Origin: CAYQQR01 sp964420035
Lineage (GTDB): Bacteria > Bacteroidota > Bacteroidia > Bacteroidales > SM23-62
Assembly: GCA_964420035.1 (NCBI GenBank)
Contig: CAYQQR010000006.1
Coordinates: 1-64,000, forward strand
Direction of reading: 5' to 3'
DNA length: 64,000 bases
In this document: piece by piece, positions 17,723-27,168 of the stretch
Layout: each line of letters begins with the position of its first letter
How positions within the stretch are numbered: position 1 is the stretch's first letter
Translations under genes and position numbers: made by a program
Notes under the pieces: model-generated
What the model saw: only the letters and a program-made list of their open reading frames with translations
What the model was told of the DNA's origin: nothing
Databases searched by the model: none

Positions 17723-18943
17723 TTAGCTGAGCATTTCCCTGATCCTCAGTATACCGTCATGCAAGATATCAATTTCTTCTTTGGTGTTGTAGAAGGCCAT
17801 AGAGGCCCGTATGGTACCTGTAATTCCATAATGTTGCATAACCGGCTGGGTGCAGTGGGTCCCCGTTCTTACGGCAATTCCGAGTTTGTCGAGCAGGGAA
17901 CCGGCATCATAGGGATGAATGTTTTCCAGCAGGAACGAAAAGATGGGAATCTTATGTTCTGCCGTACCGAAGATCTTTACGGTATCAATGCTTTCAAATT
18001 TTTCTGTAGCATGGGCCCGAAGTTCTTCCTCCCATTTTTTAATTTCGTCCAGACCGATGTCTTCCAGGTATTCCAGGGCGGTTCCCATCACGATGGCCCC
18101 GACGTAATTGGTGGTTCCTGCTTCAAATTTGAAGGGCAGGTCGTTATAAGTTGTTTCTTCAAAGCTGACCCGGTCGACCATATCCCCGCCACCCTGGAAC
18201 GGGGGAAGGTCTTCCAGCCATTTTTCCTTGCCGTATAATATCCCTATCCCGTTGGGCGCGTAACATTTATGACCGGAAAAGACAAAGAAATCGCAATCCA
18301 GGTCCTGTACATCCGTATGCCCGTGCTGGATGGATTGTGCCCCGTCGACCAGTACGGGAACATTTCTTTCATGAGCGATCCGGATCATCTCCTTAACCGG
18401 GTTCACGGTTCCCAGGGAGTTGGATGTGTGTACCACGGCCATGATCCTGGTCCGCCCGTTCAGGAGGGAGGGAAGTTTTTCCACTTCCAGTTCACCCTTA
18501 TCGTTAAAGGGAAGAACCCTGAGTCTGGCTCCTTTTCTTTCACAAAGCATCTGCCATGGCACCAGGTTGGCATGGTGTTCCATTTCGGTGATCAGGATCT
18601 CATCACCTTGGTCAATATATTTTTCTCCGAATGAGAAGGCGACTCCGTTGATGCTCCCGGTGGTCCCGCTGGTGAAGACGATCTCCCGGCTGCTTCCGGC
18701 ATTGATAAAATCAGCAACGGTTTGACGGGCCTTTTCATAGGCTTCTGTGGCCCGGTCACTTAAGGTATGGATCCCCCGGTGAATGCTGCTGTTGGACCGT
18801 CTGTAGAATTCGGCTTCCTTTTCGATTACGACACGGGGCTTTTGAGCGGTGGCGCCATTGTCGAAATATACCAGGGGTTTTCCATTGATCTGAATGGACA
18901 GTATGGGGAAATCCCGGCGTATTTTATGAAGTTCGAAACTCAA
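17723..18943 (-). CDS. sufS: Cysteine desulfurase SufS
   Basis: A 406-residue group II cysteine desulfurase. The PLP-binding lysine is in FVFSGHKCYAPNGIG and the persulfide cysteine in VRTGTHCTQPVM. The start is a TTG whose last bases overlap the sufD stop (TTGA). The N-terminus LHKIRRDFPIL is typical, so the TTG is accepted over any internal ATG. It supplies sulfur to SufE. Confidence 0.95.
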   Translation of the reverse strand: MSFELHKIRRDFPILSIQINGKPLVYFDNGATAQKPRVVIEKEAEFYRRSNSSIHRGIHTLSDRATEAYEKARQTVADFINAGSSREIVFTSGTTGSINGVAFSFGEKYIDQGDEILITEMEHHANLVPWQMLCERKGARLRVLPFNDKGELEVEKLPSLLNGRTRIMAVVHTSNSLGTVNPVKEMIRIAHERNVPVLVDGAQSIQHGHTDVQDLDCDFFVFSGHKCYAPNGIGILYGKEKWLEDLPPFQGGGDMVDRVSFEETTYNDLPFKFEAGTTNYVGAIVMGTALEYLEDIGLDEIKKWEEELRAHATEKFESIDTVKIFGTAEHKIPIFSFLLENIHPYDAGSLLDKLGIAVRTGTHCTQPVMQHYGITGTIRASMAFYNTKEEIDILHDGILRIREMLS

Positions 18944-20328
18944 GAACCAGGGTTTGAAATTTCACCACATTTCATGGCGCAATTGTTACATCTTGAGAGC
19001 TCTCCACGCAAACGCTTATCCACAAGCTCCGTTATTCTTTCCCTGAGGGGATCAATGCTGATCTTGTCGATGATCTCATGAGCAAAAGCATACATCATGA
19101 GCAGCTTGCTTTCCCCCTCAGAAATGCCTCTTGAGCGCAGGTAAAAAATGGCATCCGGGTCAAGCTGTCCGACCGTTGCCCCGTGGCTGCATTTTACATC
19201 ATCGGCATAGATCTCCAGCTGGGGTTTGGAGTTCACGTCGGCTTCGTTGGAAAGCAGGATATTGTTATTCGACTGGTATGCATTGGTTTTCTGGGCATCC
19301 TGGCGCACCAGGATACGGCCCGTGAAAGCCCCGGTACCCTGGTCATCATAGATTCCTTTGAAAAGCTGATTACTGAAACAATTGGGTTTGGCGTGGTCCA
19401 TAAAGACAAAACTGTCGACATGCTGTTCCCGGTCGACCAGCTGTAATCCCAGGGTATGGTTCTCACAAAATTCCCCGTTTAGCCTGACATAAATGTTGTT
19501 TCGAATCAGCCCGCCGTGCAGGGTAATGGTGTTGGTGCTCAGATGGGAATTTTTTTCCTGGTGCAGAAAAAGATTGGAGACCAGGTTTGAATGAAGGTGT
19601 TCATTCTGTATCCGGTGGTATTCCAGGTGACTGTTTGCCCCGGCATAGATCTCCGTTACCGTATTGCTCAGAAAATGAAAGGGTGAAAGGGTATGATCGC
19701 AGACCAGGATCTTGGCCTGTGCATTTTCTTCGGCAATGATCAGGTTCCTGTACTGCACCAGGGAATCTTCATTTTCGAACAGAAGGTGTACGATCTGCAA
19801 GGGCTGCCCGGCAACCGTATTTTCAGGGATGTACATGAAAAAGCCGTCCTGGGCAAACGCGGTATTCAGTCCCACCAGTCCATCCCGATCCATATCGGCA
19901 TAACGCCCATAATGTTTTTTTACCAGTTCGGGATATTCCCGGGTTGCTGCAGAAAGACTTCCATGGATGATACCGTTGTCCAGCTTGTTCAATGGCTCTT
20001 GACCGTCATGGTAGAAGCCATTGGTAACCATAAGGGTCCGGGTATCGATATTTGGGACATCACACTGGAACAGGTCGTTGATATCGACCTTGATCTCTTT
20101 TTTGGTAAAACTCTTTTTCAGGTCCAGTGAAAAGAGCTTATCCAGTGCGGTATATTTGTATTCCTCCTTCTTTTTGTCAGGAACACCCAGTTTTTCGAAC
20201 TTTTCAATGCCTTTTTGCCTGAGTTTATTTACATATTCGGGACTGTCCTTAGCAATAAGGCTGTAATTCTCTTTAAAAAGCTCAACGAATTCCTGGTTAA
20301 TATTTAAAGTTTGCGTGAGTACGCTCAT
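18940..20328 (-). CDS. sufD: Fe-S assembly scaffold subunit SufD
   Basis: A 462-residue SufD, with the beta-helix core and C-terminal DDVKCSHGATVGQLDPDAIFYLRSRG block. It forms SufBC2D with the neighbouring products. There are 12 bases between sufC stop and this start. Confidence 0.94.
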   Translation of the reverse strand: MSVLTQTLNINQEFVELFKENYSLIAKDSPEYVNKLRQKGIEKFEKLGVPDKKKEEYKYTALDKLFSLDLKKSFTKKEIKVDINDLFQCDVPNIDTRTLMVTNGFYHDGQEPLNKLDNGIIHGSLSAATREYPELVKKHYGRYADMDRDGLVGLNTAFAQDGFFMYIPENTVAGQPLQIVHLLFENEDSLVQYRNLIIAEENAQAKILVCDHTLSPFHFLSNTVTEIYAGANSHLEYHRIQNEHLHSNLVSNLFLHQEKNSHLSTNTITLHGGLIRNNIYVRLNGEFCENHTLGLQLVDREQHVDSFVFMDHAKPNCFSNQLFKGIYDDQGTGAFTGRILVRQDAQKTNAYQSNNNILLSNEADVNSKPQLEIYADDVKCSHGATVGQLDPDAIFYLRSRGISEGESKLLMMYAFAHEIIDKISIDPLRERITELVDKRLRGELSRCNNCAMKCGEISNPGS

Positions 20329-20340
20329 GATCCGGATTCT

Positions 20341-21093
20341 TTAGCTGGTCGTTTCTTCCTTAAGCCATTCGTAACCTTTTTCTTCCAGCTCCAGCGCCAG
20401 CTCTTTTCCACTGGATTTCACGATCTGTCCGCGATACAAAACATGTACAAAATCGGGCGTAATATAATTCAGCAGGCGCTGGTAGTGGGTAATGATGATA
20501 AAGGCATTGTCCTTTTTCCGCATTTTATTCACCCCATGGGCCACGATCTTCAATGCATCGATATCCAGACCCGAATCGGTCTCATCCAGAATGGCCAGTA
20601 CGGGGTTGAGGAGGGCCATCTGGAAGATCTCGTTCTTCTTCTTTTCTCCTCCGGAGAAGCCTTCATTGACGGCCCGGTTGGTCAGGCTGGTATCAAATTC
20701 AACCAGTTCTTTTCTTTTCCGCATCCATTTCAGAAAGTCGGACGCGGACAAGGGTTCCTCGCCCCTGTATTTTCTTTGTTCGTTGACGGCAGTCTTCATG
20801 AAGTTTACCATGGAAACCCCGGGAATCTCGACCGGGTATTGAAATCCCAGGAATATCCCTTCCCGGGCTCTTTCTTCCGGGGCCAAATCTAAAAGGTCCT
20901 TTCCCTTGAAGGTCACGGAACCTTCAACAATGTCCATGAATTCCCTTCCCGCCAGTATGGATGCCAGGGTGCTTTTACCCGAGCCGTTGGGCCCCATTAT
21001 AGCATGTATTTCTCCCGGCTTGACTTCCAGGTTGATGCCGGAAAGTATCTCTTTGCCTTCTATTTCAGCTCTCAGGTTTTCTATCTTAAGCAT
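20341..21093 (-). CDS. sufC: Fe-S assembly ATPase SufC
   Basis: A 250-residue ABC-type ATPase. Walker A is GPNGSGKST, the signature FSGGEKKKNE, Walker B ILDETDSGLD, with a switch His in IITHYQRLL. It powers conformational change in SufBCD. It is 24 bases downstream of sufB. Confidence 0.96.
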   Translation of the reverse strand: MLKIENLRAEIEGKEILSGINLEVKPGEIHAIMGPNGSGKSTLASILAGREFMDIVEGSVTFKGKDLLDLAPEERAREGIFLGFQYPVEIPGVSMVNFMKTAVNEQRKYRGEEPLSASDFLKWMRKRKELVEFDTSLTNRAVNEGFSGGEKKKNEIFQMALLNPVLAILDETDSGLDIDALKIVAHGVNKMRKKDNAFIIITHYQRLLNYITPDFVHVLYRGQIVKSSGKELALELEEKGYEWLKEETTS

Positions 21094-21117
21094 GGATCTA
21101 TTTGTTAATAATTCTAT

Positions 21118-22569
21118 TTATCCTACAGAGCCCTCCAGGCTTATCTGCAGGAGTTTTTGTGCTTCAACGGCAAATTCCATGGGTAAATGCTGAAGCACTT
21201 CCTTGGCGTAGCCGTTGATGATCAGGGCAATGGCATCTTCATCGTCGATACCCCGCTGGTTGCAATAAAAAATCTGGTCTTCCCCGATCTTGGAGGTGGT
21301 GGCCTCGTGTTCTATGATGGCAGTCGGGTTGTCCACTTCCAGGTAAGGGAAGGTATGTGCCCCACACCGGTCTCCAAGCAGCAGGGAGTCGCACTGTGAG
21401 AAGTTCCGGACATTGTCGGCATTCTTCATTACCTTGACCAATCCCCTGTAGGAATTATTGCTCACCCCGGCTGAGATTCCCTTGGAAACCACGCGGCTCC
21501 TGGTGTTTTTTCCGATATGGATCATCTTGGTTCCTGTATCGGCCTGCTGATGATTGTTGGTCACGGCAACCGAGTAAAATTCTCCCGAGCTGTAGTCTCC
21601 CCTCAGGATACAACCGGGGTATTTCCAGGTAATGGCCGACCCGGTTTCCACCTGGGTCCAGGAAATTTTGGAGTGGATCCCCTTGCAGATACCGCGCTTG
21701 GTCACAAAGTTGTATACGCCACCTTTTCCTTCCTTATTGCCGGGATACCAGTTCTGGACCGTTGCATATTTCACTTCGGCCCGGTCCAGAGCCATGATCT
21801 CCACTACTGCGGCATGCAACTGGTTTTCATCCCGCGTGGGGGCAGTGCATCCTTCCAGGTAAGAGACATAACTGTCGTCTTCCGCAAGGATCAGGGTTCG
21901 TTCAAACTGACCGGTGTTGGCGGCATTGATCCTGAAATAGGTGGACAGTTCCATGGGGCATCGTACCCCTTTTGGAATGTAACAGAACGAACCGTCGGAA
22001 AAGACTGCAGAGTTGAGGGCTGCAAAATAATTGTCCGAGGGAGGCACAACAGAGCCCAGGTATTTCTTGATGAGATCGGGATGATTTTGAATGGCCTCAC
22101 TCATGGAACAAAAAATGATGCCCAGTTCTGCCAGGGTCTCCTGGAAGGTGGTTGCTACCGAGCTGGAATCCATTACTGCATCCACTGCTACGCCGGTAAG
22201 TTTTTTTTGTTCTTCCAGGGGAATCCCCAGCTTTTCAAAAGTCTTTAGCAATTCCGGGTCCACCTCGTCAAGGCTTTCCAGTTTGGCTTTTCTTTTGGGC
22301 GCCGCGTAATATATGATATCCTGGTAATTGATCTCAGGTATTTTCAAATGTGCCCATTGGGGCATCTTCATTTTAAGCCAGTTCCTGTATGCTTTGAGCC
22401 GGAACTCAAGCATGAAGTCGGGTTCTTTTTTCTTGGCTGAGATCATACGGATCACCTCTTCACTCAAACCCCTGGGAAGGGTGTCCATCTCTATATCCGT
22501 ATAAAAACCGTATTTATATTCGCCTCCGGTTACTTCCTGTAGTATCTTTTCCTGTTCCGCTGCTGACAT
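21118..22569 (-). CDS. sufB: Fe-S assembly scaffold SufB
   Basis: A 483-residue SufB, first gene of the operon, where the nascent cluster is built. Conserved blocks include YIPKGVRCPMELSTYFRIN, SYLEGCTAP, AVTNNHQQADTGTKMIH and the late CDSLLLGDRCGAHTFPY segment with the key cysteine. The order B-C-D-S-E-T-queG follows on the same strand, with gaps of 35 bases or less. Confidence 0.96.
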   Translation of the reverse strand: MSAAEQEKILQEVTGGEYKYGFYTDIEMDTLPRGLSEEVIRMISAKKKEPDFMLEFRLKAYRNWLKMKMPQWAHLKIPEINYQDIIYYAAPKRKAKLESLDEVDPELLKTFEKLGIPLEEQKKLTGVAVDAVMDSSSVATTFQETLAELGIIFCSMSEAIQNHPDLIKKYLGSVVPPSDNYFAALNSAVFSDGSFCYIPKGVRCPMELSTYFRINAANTGQFERTLILAEDDSYVSYLEGCTAPTRDENQLHAAVVEIMALDRAEVKYATVQNWYPGNKEGKGGVYNFVTKRGICKGIHSKISWTQVETGSAITWKYPGCILRGDYSSGEFYSVAVTNNHQQADTGTKMIHIGKNTRSRVVSKGISAGVSNNSYRGLVKVMKNADNVRNFSQCDSLLLGDRCGAHTFPYLEVDNPTAIIEHEATTSKIGEDQIFYCNQRGIDDEDAIALIINGYAKEVLQHLPMEFAVEAQKLLQISLEGSVG

Positions 22570-22654
22570 ATCAACTTTCTGTTACAATCTTAGTATAAAT
22601 TAATACAACCAAATAAGCATTTTGTTCTCCACCGTGCAGACTAATATTTCCAAT

Positions 22655-22673
22655 ATTTAGAATTAATCTAAAT
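22655..22673. promoter_or_regulatory. Perfect palindrome, candidate suf operator
   Basis: ATTTAGA, five bases, TCTAAAT: perfect 7-base arms in the sufB-thiL intergenic region. It begins 5 bases downstream of the sufB -7 box and so would cover the predicted transcription start. The shape is like sites bound by Fur-family or Rrf2-family dimers, both known regulators of Fe-S genes, but the sequence alone does not say which. Confidence 0.5.
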
Positions 22674-22678
22674 AACGA

Positions 22679-22686
22679 CAAAGATA
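22679..22686 (-). promoter_or_regulatory. -7 box of the suf operon promoter
   Basis: TATCTTTG on the minus strand matches TAnnTTTG. The start would fall near 22672, inside the palindrome, leaving an approximately 100-base leader before sufB. The -33 region is weak (CATT at about 20 bases). Confidence 0.5.
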
Positions 22687-22760
22687 CGAAATCTTCAGTG
22701 AATTTTAATGAGATTTGCACTGATACTAAGACTTTCAAAACCAATAATATAGATTAGTTT

Positions 22761-23801
22761 ATGACAAAAAAACAAAAGCGGACCCCTTTAAGTGTGCTGG
22801 GAGAATTCAGGTTGATCGATCATTTGACCCGGGGGATTGTGCCGGGGCAGGCATCAACGCTGAAGGGCATAGGGGATGATGCTGCCGTATTGAAATATAA
22901 TGGAGACCGTTTATTGTTGGTTACCACTGACCTTATGACAGAAGGGATTCATTTTAATTTGATGTACACTCCGTTAAAGCACCTGGGATACAAAGCAGCG
23001 GTAATCAATTTTTCGGATATCTATGCCATGAACGGGGTACCCAGGCAGATGACCGTCTCACTGGCGGTTTCCGGTAAGTTTACCGTAGAGGCCCTGGAAG
23101 AATTATACGAGGGGATCAGACTGGCCTGCAAGCTTTATGGAGTTGACTTCGTAGGCGGAGATACTTCTTCTTCCCTGACGGGTATGACCCTGACTGCTAC
23201 GGTAATCGGTGAAGTGGAAGTGGACCGGGTCGTTTACCGCAGCGGGGCAGGGGAAAGTGATCTGATCTGTGTTTCCGGTGATTTGGGGGCCGCCTATTTG
23301 GGATTACAGATACTGGAGCGGGAGCGCAAGCTCTTTGAAACAGATCCCAAACTGCAACCTGAGCTTACCGGATTCGACTATGTCCTGGAACGTCAGTTAA
23401 AACCTGAAGCGCGCGGAGATGTTGTTGAGCGTTTACAGAAGGAAAGGATCTTACCCACTTCAATGATGGATATTTCAGACGGTTTATCTTCCGAGTTGAT
23501 CCATATTTGCAAACAGTCCGGGAAGGGTTGCAGGATTTACCAGGACAAGCTTCCGGTTCAGCCGGAAACGGAAAGAACGGCAAAGGAGCTGCAGCTTGAA
23601 TCATTGATAGCGGTTCTGAATGGAGGGGAAGATTACGAACTGGTTTTCACGGTCCCGCTATCTTTAAACGACAAGATACAAGCCATAGAGGGAATCAGCC
23701 TTATCGGGCATATGACTCATGCTGACCGGGGCATGTACATGATCACGAAAGACAACAACGAGATTGAACTGACGGCTCAGGGCTGGGATGCTATTCATTA
23801 A
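22761..23801 (+). CDS. thiL: Thiamine-monophosphate kinase
   Basis: A 346-residue ThiL, phosphorylating thiamine phosphate to thiamine pyrophosphate. Motifs: GIGDDAAVL near residue 40, AVINFSDIYAMNGVP, VGGDTSSS, MMDISDGLSSEL. The gene is divergent from sufB and its last 11 bases overlap the 3' end of lpxA on the other strand. It is not near other thiamine genes, apart from a distant YjbQ. Confidence 0.93.
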   Translation: MTKKQKRTPLSVLGEFRLIDHLTRGIVPGQASTLKGIGDDAAVLKYNGDRLLLVTTDLMTEGIHFNLMYTPLKHLGYKAAVINFSDIYAMNGVPRQMTVSLAVSGKFTVEALEELYEGIRLACKLYGVDFVGGDTSSSLTGMTLTATVIGEVEVDRVVYRSGAGESDLICVSGDLGAAYLGLQILERERKLFETDPKLQPELTGFDYVLERQLKPEARGDVVERLQKERILPTSMMDISDGLSSELIHICKQSGKGCRIYQDKLPVQPETERTAKELQLESLIAVLNGGEDYELVFTVPLSLNDKIQAIEGISLIGHMTHADRGMYMITKDNNEIELTAQGWDAIH

Positions 23802-24585
23802 GGTCGGTACCCGTATAACCTTTCATGAGTCCGCGCTTCGAGTTCTTTAAGAACAGCAGGATCTTATCTCTTTCATTTGAAGCAGGCAGATCGGCTTCAA
23901 TAACTTCAATAGCCTGGCTACTATTATAGCCTTTCTGGAAGATGATCCTGTAGATATTCTGGATCTCGGTTATCTTTTCGTTGGTGAAATTTCTTCTTCT
24001 CAGACCGATGGAGTTTACCCCAATATAGGATAGGGGATTGCGTCCGGCCTTCACGTATGGAGGAATATCCTTTCCAACCAGGCTGCCCCCCATGGTAAAT
24101 GCATGTTCTCCTATGTTCACAAACTGGTGGACTGCTGTATAGGGACTGATAACGACCCAGTCCCCTACGACCACCTCTCCTGCCAGTCCGGCATGGCTCC
24201 CCTGGATCACGTAATTTCCCACGACACAATCATGGGCTATATGACAGTAGGACATGATCAAACAGTTATTGCCGACTTTGGTTATACCTTTAGCCGCAGT
24301 TCCCCTGTTGATGGTGACATACTCACGGATAACGGTATTGTCACCTATTTCGACCGAGGAATCTTCACCTTTGAATTTCAGATCCTGGGGAATACCGCCG
24401 ATGACAGCCCCGGGAAAGATCTGGCAGTTTTTTCCTATCCGGGTACCTTCCATGATCACGGCATTCGGGCCGATCCAGCAACCTTCTCTTATTTCCGTAT
24501 TCTTATGAATGCTAACGAAGGGTTCAATGACAACATTATTGGCAATTTTTGCTCCTGGATGAACGTAAGAAAGGGGCTGATTCAT
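23791..24585 (-). CDS. lpxA: Acyl-ACP--UDP-GlcNAc O-acyltransferase LpxA
   Basis: A 264-residue left-handed beta-helix enzyme with hexapeptide repeats, making the first lipid A precursor. The catalytic His is in CHIAHDCVVGN. The C-terminal helical part (RRRNFTNEKITEIQNIYRIIF) is normal. Its start shares one base with the lpxC-fabZ stop (TAATG). It overlaps thiL tail to tail. Confidence 0.95.
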   Translation of the reverse strand: MNQPLSYVHPGAKIANNVVIEPFVSIHKNTEIREGCWIGPNAVIMEGTRIGKNCQIFPGAVIGGIPQDLKFKGEDSSVEIGDNTVIREYVTINRGTAAKGITKVGNNCLIMSYCHIAHDCVVGNYVIQGSHAGLAGEVVVGDWVVISPYTAVHQFVNIGEHAFTMGGSLVGKDIPPYVKAGRNPLSYIGVNSIGLRRRNFTNEKITEIQNIYRIIFQKGYNSSQAIEVIEADLPASNERDKILLFLKNSKRGLMKGYTGTDLNE

Positions 24586-25979
24586 TATTCTTTATCTTTT
24601 ACAATCTGGGCCATCAATTCACCTTCCATGACAAGATGTTTACCGACAAATGCTTCACCCCACATGTGGGCAATTCCTCGCCGGACAGGCTCCATGAGGG
24701 TCATCCTGAAGACAACGGTGTCTCCGGGGACCACTTTCTTTTTGAATTTGACTTTATCTATTTTAATGAAGTAGGTGTTGTAATTTTCAGGGTCCGGAAC
24801 CGTGTTCAGGACCAGGATACCGCCGACCTGGGCCATGGCTTCTACCTGCAGAACCCCGGGCATGATGGCTTCACCGGGAAAATGGCCCTGAAAAAAGGTT
24901 TCGTTGACCGTAACATTCTTCACACCGACAACCTGTGCATTGTCCCGTAGCAGTATTCTGTCGACCAGGAGAAAGGGGGGCCTGTGTGGCAGAATCTTCA
25001 TGATGTCATGTACATCCAGCAGGGTATCGTTCGGGTCTAAATTCGGTGGTTGGGGTTTCCCTCTCAGAATTTTTATTTCCTTCCTGATGATCTTGGCCAG
25101 TTCCGTATTGGCATAATGACCGGGCCGGGTTGCAATGATCTTGCCTTTAATTCGCTGCCCTACCAGGGCGAGATCTCCCACAATATCCAGGAGTTTGTGT
25201 CTTGCCGGTTCATTGGGAAAGTATAATTCAATATTGTTCAGGATGCCTTCCGTCTTAACTTTGACCCTGGGTTTATGGAACAGGTTCGCCAACCGGTCCA
25301 GCTCAGTCTGTTCCATCTTTCTGTCCATGATGATGATGGCATTGTCCAGGTCGCCTCCTTTAATAAGATTGTTCGTCAGCAGGGGTTCCAGTTCATGGAC
25401 AAATACGAAGGTTCTGGCTTTTGCAATTTCCAGGGCAAAATCATGAATGCCATTTAGGGATGCATATTGATTGCCCAGAACTTTGGAGTTATAATCGATC
25501 TTCACATCGATGGACAGATCGTTATCAGGATAAACGGCAACTTCAATCCCTTTATCCGGGTCCTCAAAGGACAATTTTTCGGTAACTTCAAAATAGTCCC
25601 TGAGTTCCGGTTGTTCTTCGATGCCTGCCGTACGGATGGCTTCCACAAATGGTCCTGAGCTCCCGTCGATAATGGGTGTTTCCGGTCCATTGATCTCGAT
25701 AAGTACATTATCAATACCCATCCCGTTGAGGGCGGCCAGCACATGTTCGACCGTAGCTACTTTAGCCCCTCTCTCTTCCAGGGTGGTTCCCCGGGAAGTA
25801 TCCACAACATTTTCAGCTATGGCGTGAACCAGGGGTTGATTTTCAAGGTCGGTTCTTTTAAAGATATAACCATGGTTAACTTCTGCTGGCTGGAAGCTTA
25901 TTTCTACGTCTACACCGGTATGCAGGCCCTTACCTTTTAGTGTTACCGGCTTACCAATAGTCTGTTGATAGTCGGCCAC
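24585..25979 (-). CDS. lpxC/fabZ: Bifunctional LpxC deacetylase / FabZ dehydratase
   Basis: A 464-residue fusion typical of Bacteroidetes. LpxC (about 1-300) removes the acetyl group from UDP-3-acyl-GlcNAc; the zinc site is from TVEHVLAAL and RHKLLDIVGDLAL. FabZ (about 315-464) dehydrates hydroxyacyl-ACP, with HFPGEAIMPGVLQVEAMAQ at its active site. The start is a GTG (25977-25979). Its own promoter seems to lie in the 112-base gap after lpxD. Confidence 0.95.
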   Translation of the reverse strand: MADYQQTIGKPVTLKGKGLHTGVDVEISFQPAEVNHGYIFKRTDLENQPLVHAIAENVVDTSRGTTLEERGAKVATVEHVLAALNGMGIDNVLIEINGPETPIIDGSSGPFVEAIRTAGIEEQPELRDYFEVTEKLSFEDPDKGIEVAVYPDNDLSIDVKIDYNSKVLGNQYASLNGIHDFALEIAKARTFVFVHELEPLLTNNLIKGGDLDNAIIIMDRKMEQTELDRLANLFHKPRVKVKTEGILNNIELYFPNEPARHKLLDIVGDLALVGQRIKGKIIATRPGHYANTELAKIIRKEIKILRGKPQPPNLDPNDTLLDVHDIMKILPHRPPFLLVDRILLRDNAQVVGVKNVTVNETFFQGHFPGEAIMPGVLQVEAMAQVGGILVLNTVPDPENYNTYFIKIDKVKFKKKVVPGDTVVFRMTLMEPVRRGIAHMWGEAFVGKHLVMEGELMAQIVKDKE

Positions 25980-26050
25980 GATGCCAAAGTTGAGTTAAAG
26001 ATAGCAATATACAAAAATCGGGTCATTCCGGAAGGAACAAATTTAAGCTG

Positions 26051-26080
26051 CAAACTTACAATTTTTGATTAAATGTCAAA
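26051..26080 (-). promoter_or_regulatory. Internal promoter upstream of lpxC-fabZ
   Basis: On the minus strand TTTG (26077-26080), 18 bases, then TAAGTTTG (26051-26058) fit both Bacteroidetes elements. It lies in the only long gap of the lipid A operon. Confidence 0.55.
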
Positions 26081-26091
26081 CCCTGAAGTAT

Positions 26092-27144
26092 TTATTTCTT
26101 CAAAGCCTCCAGTTGGGCTTCCAGTTCCTTTATTTTGTTTTCAAGTTCGTTTACCTGGTCCCGCAATTGAGGAAGAGTCCGCATTACAACAAGCGAGCGT
26201 TTTGAATCACGAATGGGCCAGGCAGGAGAACCCAGTACGATCTCCTTGTCGGCTATATTTTTAGTGACACCCGATTGAGCACCGATAATAACATTATTGC
26301 CAATATTCAAGTGTCCCACTATTCCGCCCTGGGCAGCCACAATGCAGTTCTCTCCCAGTTTGGTGGAACCGGCAATTCCTGATTGCGCCGCCATGGCTGT
26401 ATTGGCTCCCAGCTCAACGTTGTGGGCAATCTGTATCAGGTTATCCAGTTTCACTCCTTCACGCAGTATGGTAGAACCCATGGTAGCCCTGTCTATGGTC
26501 ACATTGGCCCCAATTTCACAGTGGTCTTCAAGGAGAACATTTCCCAGTTGGGAAATTTTTTCGTAGGTACTTCCTTCCTCCCTGGCAAATCCAAAACCAT
26601 CGGAGCCTATAACGGCTCCGGCATGGATGATGCAATGGTCCCCAATCCTGCAATCATGGTAAATTTTCGCCCCGGGGTAGACGATACAGTTCTTCCCTAT
26701 AATTACATTTTCTCCGATGTAGGCCTGGGGAAAAATCCGGCTCTGATCTCCTATTTTTGCATTGGATTCAATAACTGCAAAGCTTCCGATGAAAACATCT
26801 TTTCCTATGGAAGCTGCCGGGTCGATACAGGCATTTTCGCTTATACCGGTTTTCTTGGGTTTGGAAGATTCATACAGCTGCAGCAAAGCAGCAAATGCCT
26901 TGTAGGCATTTTCAACGCGTATCAGGGTTGCCGGAACCTTTTTTGCAGGTTGGAAATCCTTGTTTACCAGGACTATCGTGGCTTCCGTATCGTAAATATA
27001 CTTTTCATACTTGGGATTGGCCAGGAAAGCCAGGGTGCCTTTTTCCCCTTCTTCAATCTTGGATACGTCGGTTACGGTGGCATTCTCATCGCCTTCTATG
27101 GTGCCTTGCAGATAGCCGGCAATCATTTTTGCAGTAAATTCCAT
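26092..27144 (-). CDS. lpxD: UDP-3-O-acylglucosamine N-acyltransferase LpxD
   Basis: A 350-residue enzyme: N-terminal uridine-binding domain (1-100), beta-helix of hexapeptide repeats (100-310) with the catalytic His in LIQIAHNVELG, and a C-terminal coiled coil (QVNELENKIKELEAQLEAL). Third step of lipid A synthesis. It starts 24 bases after the HD gene stop. Confidence 0.95.
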   Translation of the reverse strand: MEFTAKMIAGYLQGTIEGDENATVTDVSKIEEGEKGTLAFLANPKYEKYIYDTEATIVLVNKDFQPAKKVPATLIRVENAYKAFAALLQLYESSKPKKTGISENACIDPAASIGKDVFIGSFAVIESNAKIGDQSRIFPQAYIGENVIIGKNCIVYPGAKIYHDCRIGDHCIIHAGAVIGSDGFGFAREEGSTYEKISQLGNVLLEDHCEIGANVTIDRATMGSTILREGVKLDNLIQIAHNVELGANTAMAAQSGIAGSTKLGENCIVAAQGGIVGHLNIGNNVIIGAQSGVTKNIADKEIVLGSPAWPIRDSKRSLVVMRTLPQLRDQVNELENKIKELEAQLEALKK

Positions 27145-27168
27145 GGACTAAAAATTAATTTGACAAAA

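Noticed and set aside
24585..25979. LpxC-FabZ fusion as a novelty
   Set aside because: This fusion is a known Bacteroidetes trait.
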